Both the position numbers and the translations under genes were made by a program. A stretch of DNA of 64,000 nt from Paracentrotus lividus. Its lineage: Eukaryota; Echinodermata; Echinoidea; Camarodonta; Echinidae. Where the stretch lies: positions 9,920,091 through 9,984,090 of the forward strand of contig CALNVZ010003432.1 of NCBI GenBank assembly GCA_940671915.1, in the 5' to 3' direction. Below the pieces are notes generated by a model. That model searched no databases. It had not been told where the DNA came from and saw only the letters and a program-made list of their open reading frames with translations. Below, piece after piece: positions 33,975 through 45,716 of the stretch. Position 1 is the first letter of the stretch; each line of letters opens with the position of its first letter.

Positions 33975-35145
33975 CTTCTTGATATGTCTCTATTTTCCAG
34001 CCCTTTTCTCTTTCTGATTCTCTTCCCCTTCTCTTTCTATATTTCTCTCGCTTTATATTCACTCCCTACCTTTCTGTTTAGGTTCCTCTCTAGATGTATG
34101 TATTTTATTCTCTGAATCCCCCCCCCCCCCCCTCTACTATATAGTTCGTATCCCTCTTCGGACGCAAAGAATTAATCCCGACGCCAGCTAGCTTGAGCCA
34201 GACCTGTAATAGCAATCACCGGGGACTGGTCCGGCTGGACTCTCGCGACGGCATGACGACACCTTGTCTCAACAAATTCAACCAAACTTCATTTAAAAAG
34301 ACAAAAAAGACGAAAATATTGAGGTCTACCACCAGTGTAATTTTGACAAAGTGGGGAAGAAATTGGTGAAAACAGATAGCTTTTGTTGTATTGTGCTACT
34401 CTAACTAGATTCATTGATAGCATGCATTCTGTGAAACATCTGAAGCTAGTACAGCTGTGGGAATAAGTTACGTTGGTCAAATTTGTTTGTCTTGTTTCTG
34501 AAACTTGATATTTGTATTTTATCAAAAGATTCAATTGTCATGCACTTGTCTCCTTGTCCTCTATTTCAATTATTTTCACCATTACTCTAATCGAACCGAA
34601 CAGCCAGAAACGTTCTAATTTATCTTCCCTTTTATTTTGTCCAGCCTTGTAAAGGCCTGTACTTTGAGATGTTCATTTAAAATTTGTCATGTTTGTATGT
34701 GTTGTTTTTGTACTGATTAAGCAACCATGTTCTTTTAATCGGGACGGGGTGGGTAGCAGAACAAATCATATATATCATTTTGAGACTGATGTCCTCTACA
34801 TTTTCTCCATTATTATATTTTAAATGATGCATGAGATTCCATGTTATGTATTGAACATGTCGAATGTCGAACACAAATATTAGGCTATATCTTTATGAGT
34901 CATTGTTTAAATAAATATAGTTTCTAAAAATTATATATATATTTTTTAAGTTGCAAAAAATACCTGGACTAATCATTTCACAAGAAAGAAGGACTTTTTG
35001 TTTTACTGTAAAAAAAAAAATGACGATTCGGATGTTAGAGATAGGTCAGAGAGAAAAAAGATAATTTTTCATGAATTTTTCATACCAAATAATTTGGTAT
35101 AAAGATTTAATGTAACCAGTTATTGATTACATATGCATTAATTAT
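33975..35145. other. no recognisable gene
   Basis: A C run at 34117-34131 is followed by a modestly GC-rich patch (34150-34270) and AT-rich spacer. Minus-strand open frames at 34289-34534 and 34677-34874 carry no motif. Confidence 0.4.
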
Positions 35146-35149
35146 TTTC

Positions 35150-35169
35150 ACCCCCCCCCCAAAAAAAAA

Positions 35170-35205
<36 letters not shown>

Positions 35206-35335
35206 TGAATAGGCCTAAATAAATAAATAAATAAAATAAATAAATAAATAAAATAAATTGTAAATTATAAATAAAAAAAATAATAAAAAAATAAATAAAT
35301 ATATAGATTTTTAAAAAATAAATAAAAATAAATCA
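35150..35335. repeat. A-rich simple repeats (TAA, AATA)
   Basis: After a C run (35151-35160) come (AAT)n and then (AAAT)n units with scattered TAGGCCTA. This is low-complexity DNA. Confidence 0.9.
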
Positions 35336-35844
35336 AATCAAATGGGCAATATCATGAAAAGTGGGATTTAAAACTTAAAAATGGCAACAACACGATCTCG
35401 TTTTAATTTTCCATGTTATCATGCATGTCTTTATTCGATAACAAAAAAACAGAAATATATGAAAGAACTAAACATAATTATATTGAATATTTCATATAAA
35501 TATAAAAAAATATATATATACATGTTCAGAGGTGAATGAAATGTATTCTCACAACCCACTAAACATTTTCATTACCTGGGTTGAATGGAGCAAATATTTA
35601 CCAAGAAAGTTTTTAATGTCGCAGTTCGAACCCCTAAAATGAAATTATTGCATCGTACAAAGTAGTGATAAAAATAATAAATTAGATGACAAATAAAATG
35701 GCACATGTGGGAAACATTTCTTTTGTTTTACCTGGTAGCTTTTGGTATTTCCATAAAGCAGGAAAAACAGACTTTATTCAGCGATTTTTTTTTAAACATT
35801 TAATTTGGTGCTGTAGATCTTGAAAGTTTTCTACAATCATGAGA

Positions 35845-36095
35845 ATTCCATTTTGCGCAAGCTGTGTCATGCCTTTGTATATGATTCGAACATAAGAAAC
35901 CAAGATGACCGTGAAAAGAACAGTAGGTTAATTCGTGTAATTTCGAGAGCATAACTTTTGTTTTACAAAAGCAAACAATTCGAAAAAAAAAGAAGTATAT
36001 AAGCAAGAAGAATCTTTGTGCAATAAGTTGATATGACGTAAACATAACGAATGACGAGATTTCATGCCTAAATTACTTTTTCCCCGCTTGTACCT
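35845..36095 (+). repeat. dispersed repeat, related to 27840-28115
   Basis: This is the second member of the repeat described at 27840. Its right end (ATGCCTAAATTACTTTTTCC) is where the large duplicated block A begins. The first part is absent from the second copy (A'), which instead starts directly after a poly-T run at 47111-47133. Confidence 0.65.
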
Positions 36096-37259
36096 TTTCT
36101 TAAATACATAGGGTACAATCGTGGAATTTGTGATATTGGGGACGATATTCGATTTCCGTTCACTTCCCCTTCCTAAGATAAAATCCTGTTTTGTTTTGTT
36201 TTTGTTTTTGTTTTTGTTTTTGTTTTTGTTTTAGCATGGAAGTCACATACGTACGCGGTCAGATAGAATTAATCCAGCATAGCGCTCTCTACGACCAATA
36301 CACATTTAAGTTATTATAATTTAAAACACAGTTTATAAATTTCCCCTTCCGTATACGAGCTTGATATCTATGTACCACATTAAAAGTAATTTACCAGTCT
36401 TAAACGTTGACCAAATATTATTCAATGAATGCCTTCGACTTCCTACCTTCACCTTCACCATTGAGATACATTGTCCGCAATATGAACTATTCCATTGAAA
36501 GCTGAATCTTTGCTCCAACATAGCTGTCATCAATTTCTCAAGCTGAATCAACTTCGAACCATGCATCTTCTTATTATTGCTCGTTTAGGAAAGAAGTCCA
36601 GCAGAGTCCACGTTATTATTGAGTTAGCCCCATGTTCCAAAACAACGTAGCTTGACATATTAGTGGAGGAAGTCGGGGTATGTGATGATGAAAAGATGAT
36701 TATGGTATAACCTATATTTGAAAAAGGGTAGAGTTATAGAGAGTGACATTCGTGTCTCCTTTATTACTTTTTATTTCAATAAAATATTTGATTTGATTGC
36801 CCCTCATCATGGTGAATAAAATTATCTATTTGGAAACAGTTGGTTGATTTTGGGGCGCAACAAGCTTACGCCCCTATTTTCGAAAAATCACTCATCGACT
36901 GTCAGCCCTATTTTAAAATCGGAAGATTTTCGGCTGCGTCATCCCCCTATATTTCATATTTTCGGGTGCACCCCCTGTTTTAGAATTTTTGGACCCTTTG
37001 TCATTTTTTTAATTTTTTTTTTTTACTTATAGGCTGATACATATAATTCACCCTATTTGGATTTGTGAGGGGGTACTCTTGAAGTTTTGCCGAATGCAAG
37101 AGTCAGTGATTGCCGTTGACTTTAACCGCAATGGCTGGAGGGGTAAAGAAATGCCCCTCTGGTCCCTCCAACTCGGGAACAGCATACCAGGAGGAGGTGT
37201 TTATCCCACATACTCTCCGTCAGACAATATAGAAACAGTAATCAAAATTGATACAGTGG

Positions 37260-37580
37260 CAATTATACGCGGTACCGATTGAAAGCGCCGCTCGGCAATA
37301 GGCGGACGTGTTTTCTTCGCGCGGGCGATTTAATCGCGGACAACCCGCTGCGCGTAGACGATATCTCCAAATAGCCCGAGCGCTGGTATGGCTTGTACCC
37401 CGCGGTCTGCGCACAGTGACGTAGCGGTAATTCGGCACAGCGCAGGAATCTCTGCGGCTCTTTCATCCTCTGCCGCCATTTGATTGGTCATAATCAACGA
37501 TCTATGCAAGCGTCAATCGAGCGTCCCGCTGCGACGCAACAGTTACAATTGATTCAGCTCTGATCTCTGGTTTAAAGTGC
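37260..37580 (-). promoter_or_regulatory. CpG island with CCAAT and CRE-like words
   Basis: This block is very rich in CpG (GCGCGGGCGATT, CGCTGCGCGTAGACG, CCCGCGGTCTGCGC). Read on the minus strand it holds GACCAATCAAATGGCGGC, that is, a CCAAT box next to a YY1-like AATGGCGGC, followed by CTACGTCAC, a CRE-like word. This combination is typical of TATA-less promoters with the start site near the ATGGCGGC. No confirmed transcript is visible. It recurs with indels at 48300-48620. Confidence 0.35.
37330..37479 (-). CDS. small open frame in the CpG island, possible first exon
   Basis: An ATG in the context CAAATGGCG opens a 49-codon frame starting MAAEDERAAEIPALCRITAT and ending QRVVRD before TAA. 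Another in-frame ATG lies four codons upstream (37491). The start is hydrophilic and acidic and the codon use is GC-rich, unlike the chance frames elsewhere in the window. I recognise no family. In copy two (48300-48550) a one-base deletion shifts the frame, so either that copy is wrong or the frame is not coding. It may be a first coding exon, a uORF, or simply a GC-rich chance frame. Confidence 0.2.
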   Translation of the reverse strand: MAAEDERAAEIPALCRITATSLCADRGVQAIPALGLFGDIVYAQRVVRD

Positions 37581-38333
37581 ACCAAAAGAAAATTGAGGCA
37601 GGGAAGAGCTAGAGTGATAAATTAGCTTCATGCGATCGCGACGTGATATCGGTCGTCTGATGTGGCCGACATCCTTTTCCAATCCTACTGTTAGCTACGT
37701 TACTATACAGTGAGTATCTTGCGTACATAACAGATAATCTCAAATAATGTCAAATTATTAATAAAATATAGCCAGTATTGTTTTACAAGTTGTGTGAAAA
37801 TACTGAGGTTTGAAAGCATGGAAAGGAAAAGAAAAGAAAACTTCGATATCTAGTTGGCCGCATTTATACTTCATAGTTTCTTTTCCCGTTTGATTGGAGG
37901 GCGCCGCAGATTTACAATCAAATTTCTATCATGTCTGAAAAATGAATATCAAGGAAACTAATCCCTCGGCGTTTTGTCGGCATTCATCGGCTAAAACAAA
38001 CAAAATAATCCAACAATATATGAAGAAATAGAGCAAAGGAACAGGTTTATAAAGACGAAGACGCTTCGGGCATTTTGTTATTGACACAAATTGGATATCG
38101 CGTTCTTATTTGACCAATCAACTTCAATTTATGGTCGTGGAAGAAAACTCAAAGACTTGAATAGATACTGAGAGAGGCGCATTGGCTTAAATAGGAGTGC
38201 CTGGTTTGCAGATATCGGACGGCTTTTACTTGACCTTCCTAATCGTAATAGAACGAGAAAGGAAACAGAAACACATGGTACAAACGTCACATCACATGAC
38301 ACTAAGGCAGATAGTGGAAGACACGCATCCCGC

Positions 38334-38547
38334 CATGGCGTATCCAGTTGGGGCGCAAAGGGCACTGGCCCCTTCTATTTATTTTATTTTTTATTTTTTG
38401 AGAATCACACATTGGGCATATCAGGTTTATAAATTTATCGCTATGAAATTTGCCTTCTGAAATTGCCATCTGAAAAAATAAGGCCCCCTCTGATTTCAAA
38501 TTTCCCTTCTGTGCCCCCTTTATTTCAAAATCGTGGATGCGCCAATG
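38334..38547. mobile_element. decayed CAGTGGCG-type element (copy in A)
   Basis: CATGGCGTATCCAG at the left and CGTGGATGCGCCAATG at the right are imperfect inverted copies and resemble the ends of the element at 6930. The interior has GCCCC words near both ends. The matching unit in A' is at about 49369-49577. Confidence 0.55.
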
Positions 38548-39648
38548 AATTTTTCCTATATGGGGGTTGCAAGGGTTGGGGTGGTGGCGTCGTATCGTAT
38601 TCCAATGGGGGCGAAGGGACAAGGCAGGATCCCAATCTCTCAAAAACTGTCCGTGGCCACAATTTGGCACCTGTAAATGGCACCAATACATTCATAGTTT
38701 CCCTCATTTGTAAATGCAAACAATGGAAAATGTGATCTTAAAAACGAAACTTAAAAAAGTGTTCTGTATACTTTAACGAACTACTGAGTGAGTCAGAAAA
38801 AAACTAAACACCTAAAAAATTCCCATTAAAAAGAAAACCGATTTATGAACCCCAAATTATTATACATATGATATCTGTTTCGACAATAATAATTGCATTA
38901 AAATAATAATTACTCAAAAATAACGTTAGAAAGCTTTCAATATTTTTTTCATCTCATTTTTAGAGGTCTCTTTGATTTTTGAACAAGGATGCATTATTTA
39001 AACTGTTCAAAATACATTGCTTTTAATCAAAGGCTCAGAACGATATAGTCGGTAGGAAAACAACCGATTAGAAATGAGTTCAAAGTTGAAATACCACGCG
39101 ATTTAAGTTTTCTTTTCCCTTCAGGCGATTTAGTTTACCAAGCGCCAATAACTAAATCTTCCAATTACACAACACGAAGGAAAAGTTTCAGACGAAAGGG
39201 AACAATTTCATCTCAAAATTCAAAAAGTGTGAGGCTGATAACATGATAGGGCCAAAGTCGATTGAAGTTTGAAAACGAAAAGTTTACGAGACATTATGTT
39301 AGGCCCTCCCTAAGCCGAGAGATTAGCAAGATTACTATTTGTAAACTGATATGGTCGCTTTCTTCATATACTTTGGAGGAACAAATGAGGTATTCAAGAG
39401 TATGGAGTCAAAGCCAAGATTCCATTTTGAAAACCCTTCAGGGTAATGTATTGGTCGTAATTCGGGATTTCTAACAACAGAATCGACATACTTTTGCTCA
39501 AATTTCAGATGCTGAAACTTTTAATATTCATATTAACCGATGGGGTATGGAGAAATGGTATTTTCGTTTTTGCTTTTGTTGTTGTTGTTTTGTTTTTGTT
39601 TGTTTGTTTTTTTTGCTTTTTTTTTGCAGGCCGTTTTTCGTTTATTAG

Positions 39649-39795
39649 ATGAAATTATTCTTGTCTCAAGATGCAAAGAAAATGGAAGAAGTTCATCAAA
39701 ACAAGTTATATGAACATTATCGTGATAAAGAATTAAAAGCGATTGAGTATCTGGTCAGTTATTTTTCTTCTGAACAATTTAAGAATTATACTTAG
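39649..39795 (+). CDS. unrecognised 48-codon open frame, kept in both copies
   Basis: The frame starts ATGAAATTATTC and reads MKLFLSQDAKKMEEVHQNKL, then a charged, alpha-helix-like stretch ending EQFKNYT before TAG. A good splice-acceptor-like sequence (a T-rich run ending TTTTTGCAG) lies just upstream at 39620-39629, so part of this could be an exon. It matches no family I know. The A' copy (50664-50810) keeps the frame, with one Tyr-to-Leu change. AT-rich DNA yields such Lys-rich frames by chance, so this is weak. Confidence 0.15.
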   Translation: MKLFLSQDAKKMEEVHQNKLYEHYRDKELKAIEYLVSYFSSEQFKNYT

Positions 39796-40023
39796 CGAAG
39801 GAAATTCAATATACATAAACCCATTTTTTTTTCCTGATAATGATTCGGCACCGACAACATCAGCGTATGATTTTTGTAATATTTTTTTATACCGTGTGCT
39901 GAGGAAGCGCCGGGGAGGCGGGGCTCAGACTACCAGGGTGATGATATGCCAGGGTGTCGAATCGTGTCATCTTCATCTCAATTTCTTTCTCTTCACCCTT
40001 CCCTTATACCCCCATTACCCTCC

Positions 40024-40107
40024 CCCCCCCACCCTCTCTCTCTCTCTCTCTCCATCTATTCGATCTTTACGCATCTTTATTCTCTCTTTGCACCTTCCTA
40101 TTATAAG

Positions 40108-40164
<57 letters not shown>

Positions 40165-40214
40165 GTCTCTGTCTCTCACTCTGTCTGTCTGTCTGTCTCT
40201 CATCTCTCTGTCTA

Positions 40215-40258
<44 letters not shown>
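40024..40258. repeat. (CT)n / (GTCT)n microsatellite (copy in A)
   Basis: After a C run come (CT)n at 40036-40050, 40112-40158 and 40219-40253, with GTCT units between (40159-40200). The 177-codon plus frame and the Arg/Glu-rich minus frame here are shadows of this tract. The A' copy is at 51030-51270. Confidence 0.92.
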
Positions 40259-40260
<2 letters not shown>

Positions 40261-40949
40261 CTTTGTCTTGTGCTAAGGGAAGGGGGCAAAGTGCCCCGTC
40301 TTTACCCAATTAAAATTACCATTTTTAAACTTTGTGTTATGGATCGGAGGCCTTATCATGGGTATTTTAATTGTTGATATTCTTGGAAATGAACGAAAGA
40401 AAGGATAGATTAAAATTGTAAGAAAAGTGTTACTTTGAAAATGATTTTTCTTTCCGTTTTTATTTAATTTTCTTTTTTACATTTTTATAAAATTTTACGA
40501 TTGTATGTTATTAGAGCAGCATAGTTCAAATCTCTGGACATTATCTTTGCTCTCTCCATCACACTCATGCACCACTTTACACATTCCCGATCAGAAAACA
40601 CACCATATTGAAGAATGTAGAAATCCTAGCCCAATTTTGAGAAATAACATCCAACTGAAAATCCAAAGTTAAAACAGCTTTTCTAGGTAGCCAATAATGG
40701 AATTTCTGGTCTCGTATTTCATAGCGGCAATAGTGAAGACCAAAGTCAACCCAGCAGCAAGAATTATTATTAGCCGTCGCAGGCTCGGGGCTGTTTTTAT
40801 ACCAGGTACCAAATATCAGTGAGCATGCATGGTGTAACTCTTACAAGCCAAGGAGAGGCGGAAAAGGATCCATGGTTAAAAGGGTCCAATTAAATTTAGA
40901 GATATAGATGAGGAAGAGTAGAAACAAGGGGATTATACAAAAAAAAGGG

Positions 40950-41245
40950 GGGTGTCTCTAGGCCTATAGCCTTTTAAAGACGATATCTGGGCAAGGCATA
41001 AAACTTTACAAGTCAAAAGAAAAAAGGGTTTAACATGTTAAAGAGGGTATTAAAAAAGTAGACCTATAGCTACTTCACAAGCCCAAAGAAGAAAATTGGT
41101 GTTAAGGAGGGCCGCGTTTGATTATTCAAAAAAGCTTAAACCTCTAAAAACACAAAGAAAATATTAGAGGGCCTATCTGCTTTTACAAGAACCTAAATAT
41201 TGGCCTTTTAAAAAAAAAGTTAAAGCGGAGGGGGGGGGGAATAAA
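40950..41245. repeat. degenerate tandem units with CCTATAG / TTTACAAG words
   Basis: GCCTATAGCCTTTTAAAG, ACCTATAGCTACTTCACAAG and GCCTATCTGCTTTTACAAG start near 40963, 41060 and 41176. Each is followed by AAAGAA and a GGTGTTAA or GGGTTTAA-like word, which suggests an old tandem repeat with a period near 95-115 bp. The A' copy is at about 51975-52250. Confidence 0.4.
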
Positions 41246-41465
41246 AAAGATGAGTACAGATGCAACTCTGGCCGAAAGTCACAAAAATGGGCGCTGAATG
41301 GCCGAGAACCCATAAACAGCAGATACATGAATGCTCGATAAGTTTTAACAACGGAACGTGAGGCGTTGATAGGGGGATCTAAATTGGCGCGCAGGAAGGG
41401 AACCCTAAAAACCTGACATCAGCGAGCCCCAGTGATGTAAAATAATTTACATTTATACATGTATA

Positions 41466-42205
41466 TAGGGAGACTGGGGTCATTATGGCCCCGGGGTAAT
41501 TATGGCCCTTTTGTCTTTGAGAGCTTATAATTCTTTGCTGCTTTACACAATGATAATTTAAGTTTAACACATGCCTAGCTAAACTCTTCCTACTGTCATA
41601 TGAGATAAATAAGCCATTTAATTCAAATTTTGTGCCTAGGGGAGCCTAAAATGTACGGCAATCACAATTCTGTTCGTTGGAAAGTGGCAAGTCTGCTTTT
41701 TTTTTATCTGGGGTGTGATATCATTAATTAAAATCATTTAAGATGAAATTTTGATTGAAACAGAAACAATAGGAACTAACAAACACACAGAAAATTTTCC
41801 ACTTAAATATCTTCAATAGTAATCATTGGTTATGCTGTAAAGAGGAATCAAGTTGAAAATGTCACTTGGGGTAATTATGGCCCCCAATGCAAAAACAGTG
41901 TATAAGCGTAGATGGGGACGTTCACTGTCTTGTATGATTATGTATAAATATATGTATTGCTATGACCATGATGACTGGAAAATTTCAACATTTTGGCTGA
42001 ACCAATTATTGATTAAATCATTGTTGGTAGTTAGTTGATAAGTATATTAGGAATACCCAACAACATTTATTTTACATTACCATAATTAATTAGCATAATA
42101 TCTTTGAATTCATACGGTCATTACAATAGGGGCCATAAATACCCCCAACCCGTGGGGTAATTATGGCCCCACAAAGTTGTTAACATATTGGTAATTAATA
42201 TGCAA
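41466..42205. mobile_element. TA-flanked TIR transposon, left 740 bp (cut by the gap)
   Basis: It starts TAGGGAGACTGGGGTCATTA and matches the full copy at 52474-53354. Internal GGGGTAATTATGGCCCC words occur at 41493, 41869 and 42154, and an inverted GGGGCCATAA at 42130. The right end is missing because the assembly gap starts at 42206. It is non-coding. Confidence 0.85.
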
Positions 42206-42230
42206 NNNNNNNNNNNNNNNNNNNNNNNNN
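42206..42230. other. assembly gap (25 N)
   Basis: A run of 25 N. The second gap at 53424-53448 has the same length, so both are probably fixed-size placeholders and not measured gaps. By comparison with 53190-53210 the sequence to the left should continue ATGAGAAGTCACAGG, which is not what follows here. Confidence 0.99.
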
Positions 42231-43586
42231 GAGAAGAGAGAGATCAAGTATTGTGCAGGTCTCTATGCCACGCAGGCCTAGGAGTCGCGATATACTATTT
42301 TCATGACAACTATATATCGAGTTCGGCCCAGCTTGATGTATTTTATATATTGCCCCCATTTAAAAATGTCAGATTCAACATCGACCCTTTTTTCTTTGAA
42401 GCCTGTTGCTGACACAATCAAAAATAATTATTTAATATTGACTTGTGCACGTTCAATTATTCAAAATTTAAGCTTAAACTAAGACAATATAAGTTTACAT
42501 GTTATTGTATTGTTAATGGTATGTTTATGTTGTTGCGGTTGCTAGACCAGTGATGTGGTTGTTGCTGTTTTGCCGTTGTTGCTCATAATGATGGAAAATA
42601 GTAATTTGTATGTATATGATACTGATTATGTTATTTATACGCATTTATATAATTAACCTTGATTGCTAAAATATCATTATTAAACAAAAGTATAGAGGGG
42701 TCTGCGTATTCATTGCAAGATTTATCTGATTTATTGTTCTTCTCCTCCTCCTCACCTCCCCTTCTTTCTGTCCTCTTTTGCTCATTTGTTTATCTCTCTC
42801 CCCTTCTCTCTTTCTCTTTCTTCACTTTGACCCTTCTTACACGACTTTGGGCATTTTTCCAAAGTGTTGGGAGTGGCGGGCCTAATCTCCCTGGATTCAC
42901 GTCTGCCTAAGACTACCCAATTCTTACGACAACAATATAATTTACTTTTATCACTCTATTTTGTATTATTCCAACTTTCCCACAGCAGAGACTTCAACAA
43001 CAAAAAAAAACAAAAACAAAAAAAAGTTTGCCGGTAAAAGAGTTTAAAAGCAGTAAAAGCAGTTTGAAATTATATGGCTATCCTATTATGTGATCATTTA
43101 ACTACTGGATGAGAGATATTAAGAATCCATTTCGGAAAGCAATTTCCATAAATTTCTCATCGATTGGCTTCACAGATTTAAATAAGTATCAACTACTTTA
43201 TTACCCCAAGCCCATTTCATGCGATTACAGCGGTGGCAATAATCTTAGGAGATTTTCTTAAACTTTCATTACGCGCTAATCTTCGTTCGTGTGCGATTGT
43301 TGAATAAAAAATTAAAAATAATGTCACAAAAAAGGCTGCTTATCGTATATATGACCAGGAAAACGGTTATGGTTTCCATTAATGGTCATTATGAAGTGGT
43401 AGATTATTAAGCATGAATATTAATGGCATATTTTCGAATTGCTCGTCAAAGCTCTGGTAAAATATTAAATTTGATTTGCATAATTGATGTCGGTGTTAAA
43501 ATGGATTCGTGATATTCAAACTAAAATGGCCCGTTAGATCGATTTTTCTTTCACAATTGACGGACACAGAACTATTCTACAGTTAA

Positions 43587-43588
<2 letters not shown>

Positions 43589-43618
<30 letters not shown>
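43589..43618. repeat. poly-A run of 30 bases (70 in B')
   Basis: A pure A run. The matching T run in B' at 56546-56615 has 70 bases. The 40-base length difference between otherwise near-identical copies is either slippage or a consensus error. Confidence 0.9.
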
Positions 43619-43620
<2 letters not shown>

Positions 43621-44395
43621 AAAAGAGAGAGGGAGGGGTGGGAGTGAGGGATGAAGAGCGAACTTCGAGGTACAAATTTAATGTACAGATTTATATTTAA
43701 AAAAGAAAGAAAAAAAGAACAAACAATACAACAAGAGGTAAGAGAAAAACAAAAGTTGCAGAACTCGTGGCGAATTTCAAATGAAGTTGCGAATAAATGC
43801 AAAAGGCAAACACAAAGAGTACAATAAGAAAAGACAGATCTAAAAGCAATTAATTCAGAAACATCATGTACCTTTAAAAGAAATTGATGTACTCTGACAA
43901 AAAGGATTTTAGAAAATTTTTTTCTAGATACAAGATAAAGAATAAGTGAAAGAAAAACCAATAGAAAATGAAAGAATCATTTAAATGTAACGATTTGAAA
44001 TAAGCCCACGTACGATGATCATTTGATTTATTATAAGCAATTAATGTAATCTTCATGAGTAGTAAATATCCCCATAACTATAAAAAGGAGTAGAACTAAA
44101 CCAACTCAACCATCAAGCATTTTTAAATACTATAACAAGTATAAATGTGGTTTAACCGTTTGGGCAGTAACCTAAATGATAAAATTAGTTGTTTTCGTCA
44201 CCGTTCTTCGTCAGCCGCTCTCCGTCATTCACTATTATTATATGAATATAAAGTCAGATTACAATGCTGTAAAGCATCAAGTTATCGATTTGGACTCGAC
44301 AATATGTATTTTATTTTATTTCAAAAATAAATTATTACGATTTAATTCCTTTCTGCCATCTAAAACATCATTCTAACTATTAACATATAAATATT

Positions 44396-44900
44396 ATAAA
44401 ACTGAAGTGTTAATTTATGGTGCTCGATAATGACTGCATTTGAAGTGCTATATAGCACCTGAAGTACTATTTAACACTTGCCCAAGTGATAATTTATCAA
44501 CAACAAAATGTTCAATGTCGGTAATGGGATTCGAACCGGGTTCCACCTAAGAATGGAAGAGTACCGCTGACGTTACCAATAGACCAACGGAGATCTCCCT
44601 AAATTGCATTATTATGACAGCATAGTAGATGATTATGGCAAGTTTGAAGAAAGTTCATCATGCACATTATGATCTGCTAACTATCGTTGAAGATGTGAAT
44701 GTCTAACGTGCTCGTCAGCGCTTCTCATGCAGGGGACCAGGTTCGAATCCCAACGACGTCACGCATTTTCGCCCATTTTTGCTGAAAGATCAGCTCACGT
44801 GAAAGTGCTAAAACAGCACGAGTGCAGTCACTATGCAAGCTCTTAAAAGCGCTGATTTCAGCTCCGAAGTGCTAAAAAGAACACTTCAGTTTTTAGAGTG
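44396..44900. mobile_element. TIR element with two tRNA-like modules (copy 2)
   Basis: This is the same layout as 12746-13264: AAAACTGAAGTG at the left, where the outermost bases are lost, AGTGCT/AGCACT subrepeats, a minus-strand B box at 44527-44537, a plus-strand B box GGTTCGAATCC at 44740-44750, and CACTTCAGTTTTTAGAGTG at the right end. It is diverged from copy 1 by many substitutions and small gaps, so the two are separate insertions. Confidence 0.85.
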
Positions 44901-45584
44901 TAACTGTATTTTGCTTTGTTTGCCCAATCAAGGACAGAGAAGCGTTTTTGAAAGTGGGGAATGTTGCAAATATGTATCATGTACCATATATTTTGTAAAC
45001 GGGAGAAATAATTTTATGTCAACCAAATTAATGAAAATACCACATACACTTTATGAACGTAACTGTATTTTTTCTTAAAACTATCTTCACTTTAATTTCT
45101 TGAGTAATATTTACTCAAACATTCTCAAACGAGTCGAATGCATTTTAAGTGTATGTGTATTTTTTATTATAAAGTACAATAGAAGATAAACAAAAGGCCT
45201 AATAACATTTTATTGTAAATTAATTCATCTAATTTTATTATACATTGTTTAAGATAAGAATGGCTGGTATTTAACAGGCTAGGTCATTCGTCTTGACCCC
45301 AGCCCCATTTCAAGTCGGATTTTTGTCAGTAATATTTATTCCCCCACAAATTGGGTTCAAATTGAAATATTTAACAATCCACGAGGGAGTGATTGTTCGT
45401 GAACGAGTGGAAACAAGACTAATAAAACTTCGATGAAGTGTGAAGTTGGTTTTCGAAAGCTGGCAAGATTCCTGATTTTAAAGGGAAAGTGCCTCTTTCA
45501 ATAAACTGAACATTAATAGAATTAAATTAATTGATAAAAATACGAGATAAACATGACAGTGAAGGTATGTAAAGATTTCTTAAG

Positions 45585-45716
45585 CAGGCGCGGATCCAAG
45601 AGATCCGAATTGAATACATTTCTCGGCCCAATTGTCTGGGGACAAAAGCGGCTATATTATGTTTACGCATGGGCCCGGTACTTTCATTGTATGAAATCAG
45701 GCTGCGTCCGCTACTG
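45585..45716. mobile_element. 132-bp CAGTGGCG-type element
   Basis: CAGGCGCGGATCC at the left and GCGTCCGCTACTG at the right form imperfect inverted ends of the same type as the element at 6930-7064. The inverted duplicate lies at 54439-54571. It is non-coding. Confidence 0.6.

Larger units (their letters stand above)
36063..42205 (+). repeat. large duplicated block, copy A
   Basis: About 6.1 kb that recurs in the same orientation at 47135-53203. The match begins at ATGCCTAAATTACTTTTTCC and continues to AATTAATATGCAA just before a gap. Every landmark is shared: the CpG patch near 37260-37560, the CAGTGGCG-like element, the CT tract, and the TA-flanked transposon end. The copies differ mainly by one-base indels, and A is usually the longer one. 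The near-identity argues for an assembly duplicate or a very recent segmental duplication. Confidence 0.92.

Noticed and set aside
36333..36566. Minus-strand frame MHGSKLIQLEKLMTAMLEQR..., also found at 47330-47626
   Set aside because: Composition is normal and a donor-like AAGGTAGGAAG lies inside, but I recognise no family, and its presence in two places only reflects the block duplication.
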